Assembly (NCBI GenBank): GCA_003344405.1 | Contig: NOWV01000002.1 | Span: 1,488,001 to 1,552,000, forward strand | DNA: 64,000 nt | Reading direction: 5' to 3' | From: Trichoplax sp. H2 | Taxonomy: Eukaryota > Placozoa > Uniplacotomia > Trichoplacea | Part shown: one piece after another, positions 1 to 12,778 of the stretch | Layout: every line of letters begins with the position of its first letter | How positions within the stretch are numbered: the stretch's first letter is position 1 | Notes under the pieces: generated by a model | Told to the model about the DNA's origin: nothing | Databases searched by the model: none | What the model saw: only the letters and a program-made list of their open reading frames with translations | Translations under genes and position numbers: made by a program

Positions 1-2295
1 TACACTAAGCTCTTAGATTCGTGTGTCACAGAGATTTCCGGCTGTTCTATGCGGTTTAGCTGGAAGCTAATCATTGACTTAACCTTACAATATGAGTTAT
101 GCTGATATCAGTTTGTTATGGTATTGCGAACTTATTTGACTTGATCTATAAACTCGTATGTTGGTTAATCTAGAGATTTACTAATCTATACATGCAATGA
201 GTAAAACTCACGTAATATGATGGTAACAAATTATCATCTTGTTTTGCTCGGCATTGTTAGGATAGTTACGAATTTTATCATTGTTTGTTGGGTATTGCGA
301 GATCATTTGACGTAGACATCATATTCGCATCGTATAATCCAACGTGATATTAAAAGAGATAATGTAGTCGTATGCAAGGGCTAGAAACTAAATTAGTACG
401 CCAGTTTATATCCTAATATCATTTCATAACGAGCAAATTCCTCTGAAGATCCTGCTATTATCTTGTTATACTGCACTGCTCTTGATGCTGTTCTAATTAT
501 GATATTTATCTACGCTAAAAATGGTACGAGAGAGAATAATTATTGCTAAAATAATAATAGAAAATATTCTTTTGTAAGAGTCGCTACTGTGATGAATTTG
601 TTAGCATCTCCCTTCCTTGATAATTTTTAGTTATTTATAATTGTGATGGTTACCAATACTTTATGTCGTTTTTACTCAATGGGTTTGGATTTTTGATCAT
701 GAAAGTGGATAGCTGTCGTTACAGTGATTGTGAATTGAATACATACCTTTTTATGTTGAATGGTATCGGCTAATTTTTTTTTAATTTATGCTATTAACTC
801 TGCTATATTAGAGATTTATAAGTTGTATATTAGTTGTTTATGAAGCTTAGGATTTCTATTTACCGTAATAATTGATGAAGCAGTGACTGTAATGATCTTA
901 ACTACTGATATACTCAAAAAATTTTAAATATTTACAATTTTAGCGGCTTTCAGCACTTTACATTGATTGGATGCAGTAAGTAACTACATTCCAACGGGTA
1001 AGAGTAATTTTAGTTATTAATGATAATTATTATTTGTATATCTTTTGTTTATTACGTTTAATGGTTTTACTTATCCACCTCAATGCTAGTAATAGAAAAT
1101 AATTTATTATTTATTTGTCATATATAAGACATAGGAATTTCACCAAGATCATAAGTTACATTTATCAACTTTTATCGATAGTGATCAATCATTGTAATCG
1201 AACTTTTACATCACGTTTAAAAATTACTCAATTGACTGCATATACACCCTCTCTTTGAGATGACAGTTTTGAAAGATGCTAAAAAATATTGAAGCCTACC
1301 TGGTTAATGTGAAAGGATACAGAAAGTGACAATTATTTTGAAGGTGCTAAAACTGAAAAAGCATACCTATTCATTGGGAGCGGATATAGACCAAGTACCG
1401 TAGCTAAAAGTTACTGGAATTATCGTATTGAATGGTGAAAGAGATAGTATCAAGTAAATTTTAACTACGATTGCTTCAAGTACCAAAATCCATAAAATTG
1501 ACCGTAGAACTTGAAATGATACTAACACGTTTATACATATGTATAATCTTAACCATAAAATTACCTGCCTGGTATTGACGAAACAGTTTTCGAAATACTG
1601 TAGTTATGATAAAATTATAAGTTGTTTGTAACATAATTGTCGGTAACTCCCAGTAGAAGATTAAAATATAGCTAGAATGATGTTACTTTATCCGTGAATG
1701 CATAAGACATCGAATGTATCTGCTGTTGTCTCTAACAACAGACAAATGGCTCTTTTGCCGATTACAATTCCTAATTCATACCGTTAGAAGCAGATCGAGT
1801 ATTACTGACATCTTTTTGGGCATTTCTTTTGCGTACTTAGATTGAATCGTTACAATATTATCGGTAAAGACATATTTCATAGCAAAATAGGCAAATGGTT
1901 TGGCCTATTTATGACATAACAGTATTTTTACTTTTGGGGTTGCAACCTATTTTCTTTTAATACTTTGTTTTAAATGGCGTCCATTTAGAATTTTAATTTT
2001 TAATAAGTGTCTTCCACAAATTACTACCCTAGTCTGCCTAAAGATCTAGTAAGAATGTAAAAACTGCTACCATAACGCCTAAGAACTACCCTTCTAAAAG
2101 GCTCACAACTAGTAGACACACCGTACTATAATCTATAAAGCAGCTTTATACTATAACACTGAAACACTGTCGGTAACAATGCTTTCTTAAGACAATAGCT
2201 CAATTCGCTACCAAGACAATTTCAAGCAACATTTAATCATTAGTCCTATTCGTTTCTCTAATCTATCCGCCTTTTGTGGATAACAATTAAACTTC
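1..2295. other. gene-free AT-rich stretch
   Basis: I see no frame with coding character, no RNA gene and no strong repeat here. All frames are broken by frequent stops, as expected for AT-rich intergenic DNA. Confidence 0.5.
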
Positions 2296-2873
2296 TGTTA
2301 CAGTGATATACACTGAAATATCGAGATTATAGAAGAAACATCTATGTTAGGATAATTTTGCTGATTTACCCTTATATGAAGAGTTTCTAATTTAGATATG
2401 TGAAATTTAAATATAGCACTAGCTTTTATGGTAATATATACAGCCTACTGAAATCAGTAGTTTAATTAGGGAATCGAGAATAATCTTCTTACAATTCAAA
2501 TCACTGTGATTGTAATTTACTTATGGTAGATTACAGATTATCGTAGAAATGTTCCGTGATAAGACATATTGTAATCTAACAATTTTGTAATAGTCGTTCG
2601 ATGTCTATGTTTGTAAATACTGTTGTCTTCATTAGGTAGTAGTAAATAAAATTAGCTTCTGATTTATTATTAGGTTTCAACGTTAATATTGCTAACAAGG
2701 ATGTCTTTGCTATTGTAAAGGAGTATATAAATGCCATAGATCGTGTAATAGAGTTAATTCTTAGTAGAGTAAAAGTGTTCTTGATAGTACGGATATCGTT
2801 CCTTGATACGTGGTTCAAGGAACTGACTTATTGATCATACATTACAATCTTGTTGCAAAGCTGTTTTGTGACA
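2296..2873 (+). repeat. probable solo LTR, copy 1
   Basis: The segment starts TGTTACA and ends TGTGACA, so its ends are near-perfect inverted complements of the TG...CA kind found on long terminal repeats. It carries a TATATAAA box near 2726 followed by a short leader. It aligns along most of its length with the interrupted element at 12350-15395, which has exact target duplications. Here the flanks ACTTC and AATTC match at only 4 of 5 bases, which suggests an older insertion. No internal retroelement coding region is present, as expected for a solo LTR. Confidence 0.6.
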
Positions 2874-5136
2874 AATTCCTATTTATGATTGTTTACGTAT
2901 CATGTAGCCTCTCTCTGGGCTCTGATATAAACTCCAAGTTCCTATCAACGCTACCGCTCTTGAATTTTTAGCTCAATTTGACGGAATCAATTCTAAATCG
3001 TGCACTATCGAGGAAAGCCGTAGAGTACAGTAATAATGTATTTCTCGTCAATTGAGTTCATTCACACACCATTATTTAAACTGAGGAGACAATCCTCGTT
3101 TTGTTAGCGTCGTCTCTTAGGTCATCAAATTCGAATAGTACCATATGACTACAGGTTCATTTTCTATCTTTCATTTGATGACTAAGCGTACTTCTACAGC
3201 ACATTCGAGAGCTAAATTTGATTTAAAAGCATAATATTTATATAATAAACCATAAAAAATAACCCGACTTAATAGAATTAGTTAATAAGAAATAAGATAC
3301 TTCGGCGTTACACTCAATTACTACTAGTAATAGCCCACAACTGGATTTTCTAATTTATTTGCCATAAAGAAATATATGCGTTTATTTTAGCAAGGCTATA
3401 CGACGATTAAAATTCGATTATAAATGGTTATAAACATAATTCTGGGCATTATAGTAAATGGAGCGTGATATGTAATAATATGGCACTTCGTTGCCTAAAT
3501 TTATAGAGTTTAAACAACGTAATTCAAGCGAGTGCTTATAGATAGATCCACACTACTTTTCTTCTTATAGTATTTGTCTAATTTCACCAATAAAATCGCT
3601 GTGATAATGTCCCATATTTATAATGGTTTCTCTCACAGTATATTAATAAATGAAATATCGCTTTCGCGACGGGTGAATAGTATTGTAAAAATATATTACA
3701 AAATTGAAGGAATCTCTAGCTTGATTTTATGTAGCTAACAATAAGAGGCGTTTTAATTCCAATCAAGATTATTATTAATTAAAAAGGTGCATTATAGAGT
3801 ATCTGGATTGGCAAGTGGATGCTTTCTGTTTTAGTGCTGTAATGAACTAAAATACCTCTATTAATAAATACCAACGAATTTCAAATCTTACGTTAAAAAT
3901 TTTCCGTACAGATCGTCATTACAATTAGTGAAGAATACAAGAGCAATTATATAATCCAGTTAGGGATGGCAATTGATTAGTTAGATTGTAATTTTTGTAT
4001 TGGCTTCACGACTCCGTCTATATTAGTTCATATATCATTATCTCAAAATGCTAATAAGTATGAAAAATTGCGATAAAAATATATTGACTTCCAGATTGGC
4101 TTTATATAGTAAACAATGAGAGAAAAAGCAACAAATAAGATGCGTAAGTGTTATTGAGGAATATAATTTATTATAAATGACCCATAGAGCGCAAATTGAT
4201 GTAAATTTGCACTTGATAGGGTTACTATATTGAAATCGTAATAATTCAACCATTTATAAGGAATACTAATGATACACTTGGATGTTTGATTTTAATTGAT
4301 GTTTTGACTGGCAATAAGTAGTTACAATAGGTTTCGATAGAAAATTGATAAACTATTGCTGACTTAATTTCTTTTCTATCATATTTCTAAGAAAAAATTT
4401 ATTTCATGAAAAAAAAACCCATTTTCATAAATTATAGAAGGGATTTTGGCTACATTGTTTTATCCTAATAAAATTTAGTTCAATATGAGCTTACTATAGC
4501 TATTAATGGACTAGTTCTACCATTGATATACGGATTTGGATATCTTCAATAATTTAATTTATTAACCGTGCAATTTATTCCAAAGGCTTATTTAAATTTG
4601 GTGCGCCAATGATCCTGACGAAAGAAAAAAATTGGAATTTTACCTTGTAGGTAATACCTTGACTTGATATACTGTAAAACTTTAAATATACTTGTATGTA
4701 TACTAATTTGGATGAATGTGACTTTGTATATCATGCCAACTTGTACTCAAATAAATCTAACTTTCTAAATTTTATTAATTAGAATCAATAAAAGGTTATT
4801 TTTGGATCATTAAAACATTCGGATAAAGTATAATAAACTTTTAAGGTAAAGATAATCTTAACATTTTTCTTGATTTGTCTATATGACGGATTCTAAGATG
4901 AGTTCGAAATTTTTATATATGGATGCCAAAGTCCATTTCCCTCTTAGTATTACTTACAGCCATCTTAAATAGGAAGATGAGATAAAACGTTGAAATTGCA
5001 CTCTTGTACATTTATACCGTATATATATCGGTGTAGTTAGCGTTGCTATTTATTCTATCGATCACTTTTATCCCAGATAGTGGATTTTTTTTCAATAGAA
5101 GAAACTGTTCAGACCAAGGAAATTGATCTCTGAAAA
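2874..5136. other. gene-free stretch upstream of GPCR 1
   Basis: No coding frame is supported. Short open frames here do not resemble any family I know. The last few hundred bases presumably contain the promoter and 5' leader of the receptor gene, but I could not assign elements. Confidence 0.4.
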
Positions 5137-6198
5137 ATGAACGCGACAGAGAGAATTCAAGTTTTACAACAATTCGATTCATTACGAGCCGTTTCTTGGA
5201 TCATAGGAATTTTAGCCTTGATTGCAAATATATCGGTAATTATTTGGATGGTATGTTACATGTACAATCCTTTGCGATGGTTTAGCCAGAGAAACCCGAG
5301 AAATATCACCAATAATCCTTATTTGTTGATCATTTTCAATCTAGCTATTGCTGATCTGCTAGGTGCTTTATATTTGATCATTTTAGCAATCAGCGATGCG
5401 ACTTTTAAAATTAATGGCGACTTTCAGACACCAAATGGGACGTATATAAATAACTGGATTGTCAGCCCAACATGCTTCTTGGAAAGAATATTATCTCAAG
5501 TCTCGTTATTAATGTCGATATTTATCACGTTTTTCATTACTGTAAGTCGCTTTATCCAAGTTGTTTGTCCTTACAGTGGGTTAGAGGTAACGATCAAAAA
5601 GTCTCGAATCGCTCTCCTATCCTTATGGATAATCAGCTTTACCATTGCAATCGTCGGAGCAATGGAAAGTTCTCATGTTTCGTTAAGGAAACAAGATCAT
5701 TTAAGTATTCTTGGATTTTTATGCCAGTTGGAATCTTTAGAAACACCAGTTATTATTGGTATTGTCTACTCGGAATTACTACTTGGAATTATTGGCTATG
5801 TTGGCACCATCATACTTTACTTAATAATTGCTTGCAAGTTAAAGAAAACGCGTAGTAGCATTAATAGTATCAATAGAAGCAAAGCGGAAAGTAAAATTCA
5901 CCTCATTATCGCCTGGATAGTGGTAAGCAATGTTATTACATGGGTGCCAATAACTTTATTGACTATCTTGGAGGGTTTGATCGAAACATTCAGCTCTGAT
6001 CAACATGAAATCACGCCATTACTGGTCTTACTATTGTATTTGAATACCGCTGTCAATCCTATCGTGTATCTTGTTGTTGGTACTCATACTATACTGAAAA
6101 GGCATAAAAAAGTCGATACAGTTGTCCAAAATTTATCATGTAAGAGTTCTGAACGTAAGAATAATCACGATCTACTTGTAGTCGAATTTTCTAACTAA
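5137..6198 (+). CDS. class A-like G protein-coupled receptor, single exon (GPCR 1)
   Basis: This is a 353-residue seven-helix receptor in one uninterrupted frame. An in-frame stop (TGA) lies two codons before the ATG, which fixes the start. Helices lie at about residues 18-43, 62-85, 113-141, 156-178, 204-232, 254-279 and 292-316. Class A landmarks are N31 in helix 1, the NLAIAD block with D73 in helix 2, C113 and C196 for the conserved disulfide, W164 in helix 4, W269 and P271 (WVP) in helix 6, and NPIVY at 307-311. The DRY motif at the end of helix 3 is replaced by S137-R138-F139. The N-terminus is short, with one glycosylation site (N2-A-T). The ligand cannot be told from sequence. Its closest relative in the window is the receptor at 21759. 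A plasma-membrane, G protein-coupled role is inferred from the family. Confidence 0.93.
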   Translation: MNATERIQVLQQFDSLRAVSWIIGILALIANISVIIWMVCYMYNPLRWFSQRNPRNITNNPYLLIIFNLAIADLLGALYLIILAISDATFKINGDFQTPNGTYINNWIVSPTCFLERILSQVSLLMSIFITFFITVSRFIQVVCPYSGLEVTIKKSRIALLSLWIISFTIAIVGAMESSHVSLRKQDHLSILGFLCQLESLETPVIIGIVYSELLLGIIGYVGTIILYLIIACKLKKTRSSINSINRSKAESKIHLIIAWIVVSNVITWVPITLLTILEGLIETFSSDQHEITPLLVLLLYLNTAVNPIVYLVVGTHTILKRHKKVDTVVQNLSCKSSERKNNHDLLVVEFSN

Positions 6199-7334
6199 TA
6201 ATTTTTAGGTTACTGTCTTTCTTAGCTACGTCTCATCGAGTCAATATTTCCATGCCAGTTTCTAATATAATTTTTAATTACTTAATTATAACATGATTTC
6301 AATCACTTAATTGAATTATTGAACTGATGGCAATACTCAGTTCGATTAGTAAAATTTATTTCTTATCATTTCTTCGCGATTGCTGCTAATTTCTTGGTCG
6401 TCTAGTCCTTTTGATCGATGTAGGATAATCATCATTTTAAAGAAAATTATGTCTTTAACTGTTCCATTTATAGTAACAAAGCCAATATTAATATCATATT
6501 ATTCTGTTACAGTTAATAACTTTGCTGCAACTGTTAATTGATTGATTGATCAAATTTAACATTTGCTAAATGATTTATCTCAATACTGATTGTAAGCATT
6601 CACTAACTGACGTTTATCCTATTCTGGCTGTTTTAGTTTCAATTGTTTTGATATCTATCTATTACAGTAAATTCTTTTATGAACTTGTTTAATTCATTAG
6701 AAGTATGCTTAATTTAGAGAAAAAATCGCCGTCAAAATCAATACAGATTAAATTTTGTTAATAGATGAATGGATAAAATTCTGTATTTCGTCAATAATGT
6801 TAACCATTTTGCTACATACCGTATCTTTTCATTCAAATTTTAAATTTTAATTGCTAAGAACTCAACAATATCATGATTCTAGTTACATTGGAAAACTTTC
6901 GTAAATGGTTATGATTGCTATCATTACGGACTGATTTGCTATTATTAGGTGATGATTCGCTATCAAGAAATTTTAAAAATAAATGATTCTAGTAATTAAA
7001 TAATTTACGGGATTAATTTATGAATGTATCAATCTTGATTCTTAGTTTGTCGTATTGAATCAATCTACGGATATCAGTCTAATACTACCATAGGTGTAAT
7101 AGAGGCTAAATTTTTAATCAATCATCGCAAAATTATTTACAATAGCTGAATGGGTATATAGACTGTCGCTTGTTAGCAATCCAGGAATCTTTAAATAGGT
7201 CATTATGCTCAATAATTAAGATAAGAGTTTTGTTCAGCTTGCAATATCCGATTTAAGCTTTGAACTACTACATATTGGCACCGACCCAGTTAGTATACTA
7301 AGGCAAATTTAAAATAGTTTACGTTCGGGTACTG
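6199..7334. other. gene-free stretch after GPCR 1
   Basis: No gene, RNA or clear repeat is seen. The receptor's 3' untranslated region must lie at the start of it, but I found no AATAAA close to the stop codon. Confidence 0.4.
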
Positions 7335-8085
7335 CGGGTAAGCTGGTTTTAAGTTATACTAGTACGAACTTACGTCGCTTTGCTGACGTTTTACGATAAT
7401 TTACCCATTTGTTCATAATTAACAGATAGTATTACCATTCGACATTATATATATCTCGGTAATAGCCAGACACTACTATATTCAAAGCTATGCTTGTAGA
7501 ATAATACTTTTCAATAATGCATTCACGGATGAAATACTATGAAATGCTATATTAAGATTATGTTAATGGTCCAAAGCACACTAATGTACGGTGATGGACA
7601 TACCAAGTTAAGATTAGCAGGTACTGTAAAATATCGACAGTGCGGTACAATGTCCTTCGTACTGTGGTCAGTTCTATCCAATCATTATAATGTGTCTAAG
7701 GATCGCTTGCGTATGCAAGCAAAGCTTGCTCTGTCAATAACAACCGTTATAAGAAAATGTAACAATCAACATGGCTGTGTAGAAAACTCTATAAAGATTC
7801 TATGTTTATTCAATTTTCATCAGAGTATTACATCAAATCAAAATTGAAAGGCCCAGTGGCCACCTTTAGCGATATAACGAATACTATTTTAAAAATCAGT
7901 ACTCTGCAGAAATTACTACCTTAGAGCCATTCGTTTTACATGAAGAAATCTGGAGGTAAAAAGTACTGTAAGAATCTTATATTGACCTATTGAAATGAAC
8001 CCATAATCAAAGTCATCTAACAGTAGTATAAATACCCTCGCGCTGCTCGTTTAAAAGGGTGAGTGGGTTTTGACGAGATTGAGGC
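7335..8085 (+). repeat. dispersed repeat, forward copy
   Basis: This stretch aligns as a reverse complement with 56215-57420. The match includes the block at 7345-7460 (shared TCGCTTTGCTGACG), the block around 7600-7760 (shared palindrome GCTTGCGTATGCAAGC), and the right end near 8035 (shared TACCC-CGCGCTGCTCGTTT). A 102-codon open frame at 7539-7847 lies inside it, but the partner copy does not keep that frame intact, so I do not call it a gene. The family is unknown; it may be a non-autonomous element. Confidence 0.75.
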
Positions 8086-8096
8086 ATCTGATGCAT

Positions 8097-8167
8097 ATAT
8101 TGGCAATCATTTACTGCTATCGAATTTAGCCGGTCTAAATTCAATAGCAGTAAGTGATTGCCAATAT
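8097..8167. repeat. long hairpin (32-nt arms, 7-nt loop)
   Basis: Bases 8097-8128 and 8136-8167 are reverse complements at 30 of 32 positions, around a 7-base loop (8129-8135). The arms begin ATATTGGC and end GCCAATAT. The size resembles an animal miRNA precursor, but it could equally be a folded-back miniature transposon. It starts 12 bases after the end of the dispersed repeat. Confidence 0.8.
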
Positions 8168-9419
8168 CTGACATGCAGTATGTAGAGTAATTTTAAGGCA
8201 AGCGAAATTCAACGTACACGTAGATAGTGACCTTTACTAATAACTGCTTATTAGTATCTATCATCATTATTGGCAATATTTCTCACGATGATTTCAGTAT
8301 ATAAAATGAGTCCAATACTATTTATTGCAGATTGATATATCTAATAAATATAATTGTGACACTCCAGTGTCTGTTAAAGTTTCGTACTATGATGCACATA
8401 TAATTTTGTCTTTTTTCCTCTTTGATTTGGTATCCTTTTATCTTTCTAGTATTCCGTTACTGTCAATGTGAAATGCAAATTTATTACCGGATATCAATAA
8501 ATTAATTTACCTAATAACTTATTGTTTGATTATATTAACAGCTTGTTAATGCATTTAAGTAGTTTCTTACTCGCATGTAACTGCTAGAGTTGCACTTAGA
8601 TGTAATGTAGCGATTTAATATCAAATTTAATTTTACAGTATGACGAAAACTACCAGCAATATCTTCTTTATTAGCAGGATCTAACATTGAATACATTTAT
8701 GGAGAAAAAAAGTTGGTGCTCACAATTGGTGATAATGTGCTCCAGTCAGCAGTGATGGAAGATTCCATCGATTCGTAGTATCTAAGTGAAGTAATCGATA
8801 TTAGTAACTTGTTAAACAGAAAAGCGTAGGATGATATGGAATAGTAATTTTGGCGTATGGAATGAAATCATTTTATGAAAGCATTAACAGCTCACCTTAA
8901 GTAAAAATTGGTCCATACAGGAAAAGTTGCTTTTCATTAGCACTTTACCAGGTGTAAGCTAGATGAATAATAAATAATTAACGAGAATTTTGTTAAATAA
9001 TCTACAATACTGCGCAATATAGTTCAAATTAAAGTAATTTTTTCCGCTAATGTTACTAACCAGTGGGATTTGGTTTATTATCAAATGGTATATTATATTT
9101 GGTATTATTATCAAATGGTGTAAGGATGTGATTGTAAGGATTAACATATCTCGAATATGTACATTACCTATGGAAGAGCTGCTGTACAATGCGTAAAGTA
9201 AACATCTTGAGTAAATACTGGCACTCGAAACTTTCGTTGAGCATTCATAGTAATAAAAACTCATCAGAGAATAAGATAAATCCATTATATTATAGAAAGC
9301 AATAGCAGAAAGTATCCATAAATAGATTAGTCTCGGAATATGAGAAGTATTCAATCCACACTTATATGTTAAACTAGGAGGTTTAGGGAGTTGGAGCAGC
9401 GATTAGACGAAGGCTTCTT
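8168..9419. other. gene-free stretch
   Basis: No supported gene. A 131-codon open frame on the minus strand (8959-9354) has no recognisable family, no splice context and AT-driven composition, so I do not call it. Confidence 0.4.
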
Positions 9420-9701
9420 AAAGAATGTTTCCGCCATTTTAGCCTAAGATAGAAGGATTCTTGATTGATAAGACTTAAATTTACATTTCCTTGAAGCTAT
9501 AAGCTTATCGTGGTAGTCCCAAATATGTGGACTTCACATTCCAATAAAAACGTTTAATACATTCTTACAGAATTAGCAAAGAATATTTCTATCATTTTAG
9601 CGTAAGATAGAAAGATCTTTGATTTGGAAGCCTGAAATTCATATTTTCTTGCTGTTATAATTTTGTCGTGGTAGTCCATATTCCAGTATAAAAGTTTAAT
9701 A
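9420..9701 (+). repeat. two-copy tandem repeat
   Basis: Bases 9420-9562 and 9578-9701 are diverged direct copies. Both run AAAGAAT, then CCATTTTAGCCTAAGATAGAA (or the ATCATTTTAGCGTAAG variant), then TCGTGGTAGTCC, and end in GTTTAATA. The second copy lacks about 20 bases. The function is unknown. Confidence 0.75.
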
Positions 9702-10034
9702 ACAAATTGCTTTAGCTTGTTTAGTTACGCTATTAAACATGAAATAGTTAGATAATTGCCATCACTGAAATGTTGTGAAAAGATGGAAAAAAGACTTTGC
9801 ATAAATATCTTGACTACAAATTGTATAGCTTACATCAATCTATGAACAGTGCAATCTAGTCATTCTGTTGCTATCTTGATGTGGCCGCAGGAAGAACATT
9901 TCATGATATACTGAAATAGTTAATTATGTTAGGCTGTTCTACAATGTTGCAAGCTAACATTAACATACATAGATTCTATTAATTAAAAAAATGATAATAC
10001 TAATTTTTATATCTAACTACGTACATTAACTCTG

Positions 10035-11525
10035 TCTCTTCACTATCATAATTTTTAATTGAATATCATATTCCCAAGTATTTTATGCAAGCTTATAGTG
10101 ATAAATAGCAACTGTACCGATATTTTTGCCAAAGATAGAAATAGAATAGTTGCATTGCAGAAAAGTTCATATTTAATCGCATACGGTAATTAAAAGTATA
10201 AAAGCTTTTGGTGCGAAATAAAGATATTTTACCGTAGTAAAATATGACCTGTGAATAATAGAAGTCGAAACAAAATCAAGTACACTTTGCTGTTTGATAA
10301 TAGTCTCAACAAAAACGGAGTAAATCTAAAGCATTTTATGGAAGGCCAACCGTTAATTTTTAAATTTAAAGTGCCAGTAATAATTATACTATCTTTACTT
10401 AAACAGAAACAGAACATCAGGCTTATAGCCTTTAGGTTGATAGCACCATAATTTGAATGTGCTATTAATCAGACAGGGTAGCAAGTTCTTTCGTTCTCTA
10501 GCTTTCACCATCTTCGGTTAACAGGTTGAATTCCATCCTTGAGTGAGCTAATTTCACTTTTTGGCGTTTCAACTGATCTGGTTATCCTTGTGCGACTATG
10601 TAATGACCGAGTAATAGTCTTTTACTANNNNNNNNNNNNNNNNNNNNTCTCTTCACTATCATAATTTTTAATTGAATATCATATTCCCAAGTATTTTATG
10701 CAAGCTTATAGTGATAAATAGCAACTGTACCGGTATTTTGCCATAGATAGAAATAGAATAGTTGCATTGCAGAAAAGTTCATATTTAATCGCATACGGTA
10801 ATTAAAAGTATAAAAGCTTTTGGTGCAGAATAAAGATATTTTACCGTAGTAAAATATGACCTGTGAATAATAGAAGTCGAAACAAAATCAAGGCGCAAGT
10901 AAGAATATATTATTAATGTTGAAGATCGCTCTCACACGTGACAGATTCGAAGAAAATATCGACGATATACTGCAAAGTTGTTATTGATCAATAGTACTGT
11001 ATTTTCATATGATTAATGAGGTACGGTTTTCTTTAACTTGGCTTGGATAGTTGACGAAAGTAGCAAGAAGTTATCATAGAAAAAATAGATGACTCGTGCA
11101 ATGGTATTAGTTGAGTATGGCTCATAAAGTTAAGCTTGTTCAGGTTTTACCATAAAGTAGCGCAATATCTTGATTGATTACACTTTGCTGTTTGATAATA
11201 GTCTCAACAAAAACGGAGTAAATCTAAAGCATTTTATGGAAGGCCAACCGTTAATTTTTAAATTTAAAGTGTCAGTAATAATTATACTATCTTTATTTAA
11301 ACAGAAACAGAACATCAGGCCTATAGCCTTTAGGTTAATAGCACCATAATTTGAATATGCTATTAATCAGACAGGGTAGCAATTTCTTTCGTTCTCTAGC
11401 TTTCACCATCTTCGGTTAACAGGTTGAATTCCATCCTTGAGTGAGCTATTTTCACTTTTTGGCGTTTCAACTGATCTGGTTATCCTTGTGAGACTATGTA
11501 ATGACCGAGTAATAGTCTTTTACTA
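10035..11525. repeat. duplicated contig ends around an N gap (likely assembly overlap)
   Basis: The sequence at 10035-10627 recurs at 10648-11525 with only a few mismatches. The first copy ends exactly at the 20-N gap (10628-10647) and the second begins exactly after it. This is the pattern of two overlapping contigs that were not merged. The second copy holds 286 bases (10893-11178) that the first lacks. Open frames inside (10251-10451, 11437-11807) match no family I recognise. Confidence 0.85.
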
Positions 11526-12349
11526 TTGCTATATGAGGTCTTTTAAAAGAACCGGAATAGGTCTTCTCAACTTTTTCCTGAGGTCAGTTTGTCGGGTGGT
11601 AATATACCAAGGAATTCCAATGTCAGGGCAAAGTGGTTTCTTTTCGGATCCCACCGCTGCCATCAGTGTCACAAAACAAGTTTCGTGATCGTTTCCAAAC
11701 TAAACTATCTACTCTTAAGGTTACTAACTCTGGAGATCCTCAGTAAAGGAAAACTAACTTATTCCTATATTATAGAAAATGAGTCCAACGATAGGTTAAT
11801 GGTTTAGGTTATTAAATAAATATTTTATTACCAGCTATTGCCACTTAGTATCAGAGTACTCTAGCGTAGCCTCAGTGGAACTAAGATTAAAATCAACAAT
11901 CAGGCTTATATACAATCTCCTATGTCACACAAATTCCCCAGTGCTAATCTGCCACATTAAATTAAATCATATAGAACGCACTACAGGCTTACTATAGACT
12001 ATACCGAGTGTTAATTAATATATCTCGCTAGTTAGAATTAATTAGCAAGTTCAATTAGTTGTCACACCACAATGGTGCAATATCGAATCTTGAATTAGTT
12101 ATATTGCTGACTTCGGCATAATTAATTAATAACAATTAATATAGTTTGACTCAATTCAAAGTCATAAGTAATAATAATCAATTAGCAATTGAGGATTGCT
12201 GTCTACTAGACAACAATTTTTAATAAATATTTTTAATAACACGACAGTATTTTGCAAGGTTAATTATAACCTTTACAGTCATTTTACTATCTTAGATTAC
12301 TACTAGCTATTATCAAAGAGTTTCAAGCTCCGTAACAATAGTACAGTAG
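11526..12349. other. gene-free stretch
   Basis: No supported gene. The part from about 12222 onward is repeated after the gap at 12759-12778. Confidence 0.4.
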
Positions 12350-12778
12350 TGAGACAGTGTTATACTGTATACTGTATTAGAGCAGAAATATCTACCTTAG
12401 GATAATTTTGTTAGCCTATCCCTATTTAGTTAGCTTCTAATTAGGATATACTGTTGTAGTAAAAGGACTAAAAGTAGAGTCCTTTGTAGTTTTTAGTATG
12501 TAATTAGTATTATTTTACTATACAAAATATCTAGAAAGTGATAGTGTCTTTAAGTTTTACCCTGCCAAATCATCAAGTCGCCATCTTTTCTTCTTCATTA
12601 TTTTACAAGGTATTATATAGATTACTATAGAAGTAGCCCTTTAGAGCAAATGCCTAATCTAAAGAAAGGGCGTTTGATCGTCTATTCAAATTGTAAAGAA
12701 ATTTGACTTAGTAGCAAAACCCTATCCTTAGAGAAAGGGGATTTATAACATGACGATANNNNNNNNNNNNNNNNNNNN

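Noticed and set aside
5472-5855. 127-codon open frame on the plus strand
   Set aside because: It lies in another frame inside the first GPCR gene and is a shadow of it.
7539-7847. 102-codon open frame inside the dispersed repeat
   Set aside because: The inverted copy at 56521-56830 has frame-breaking differences, so the frame is not under selection.
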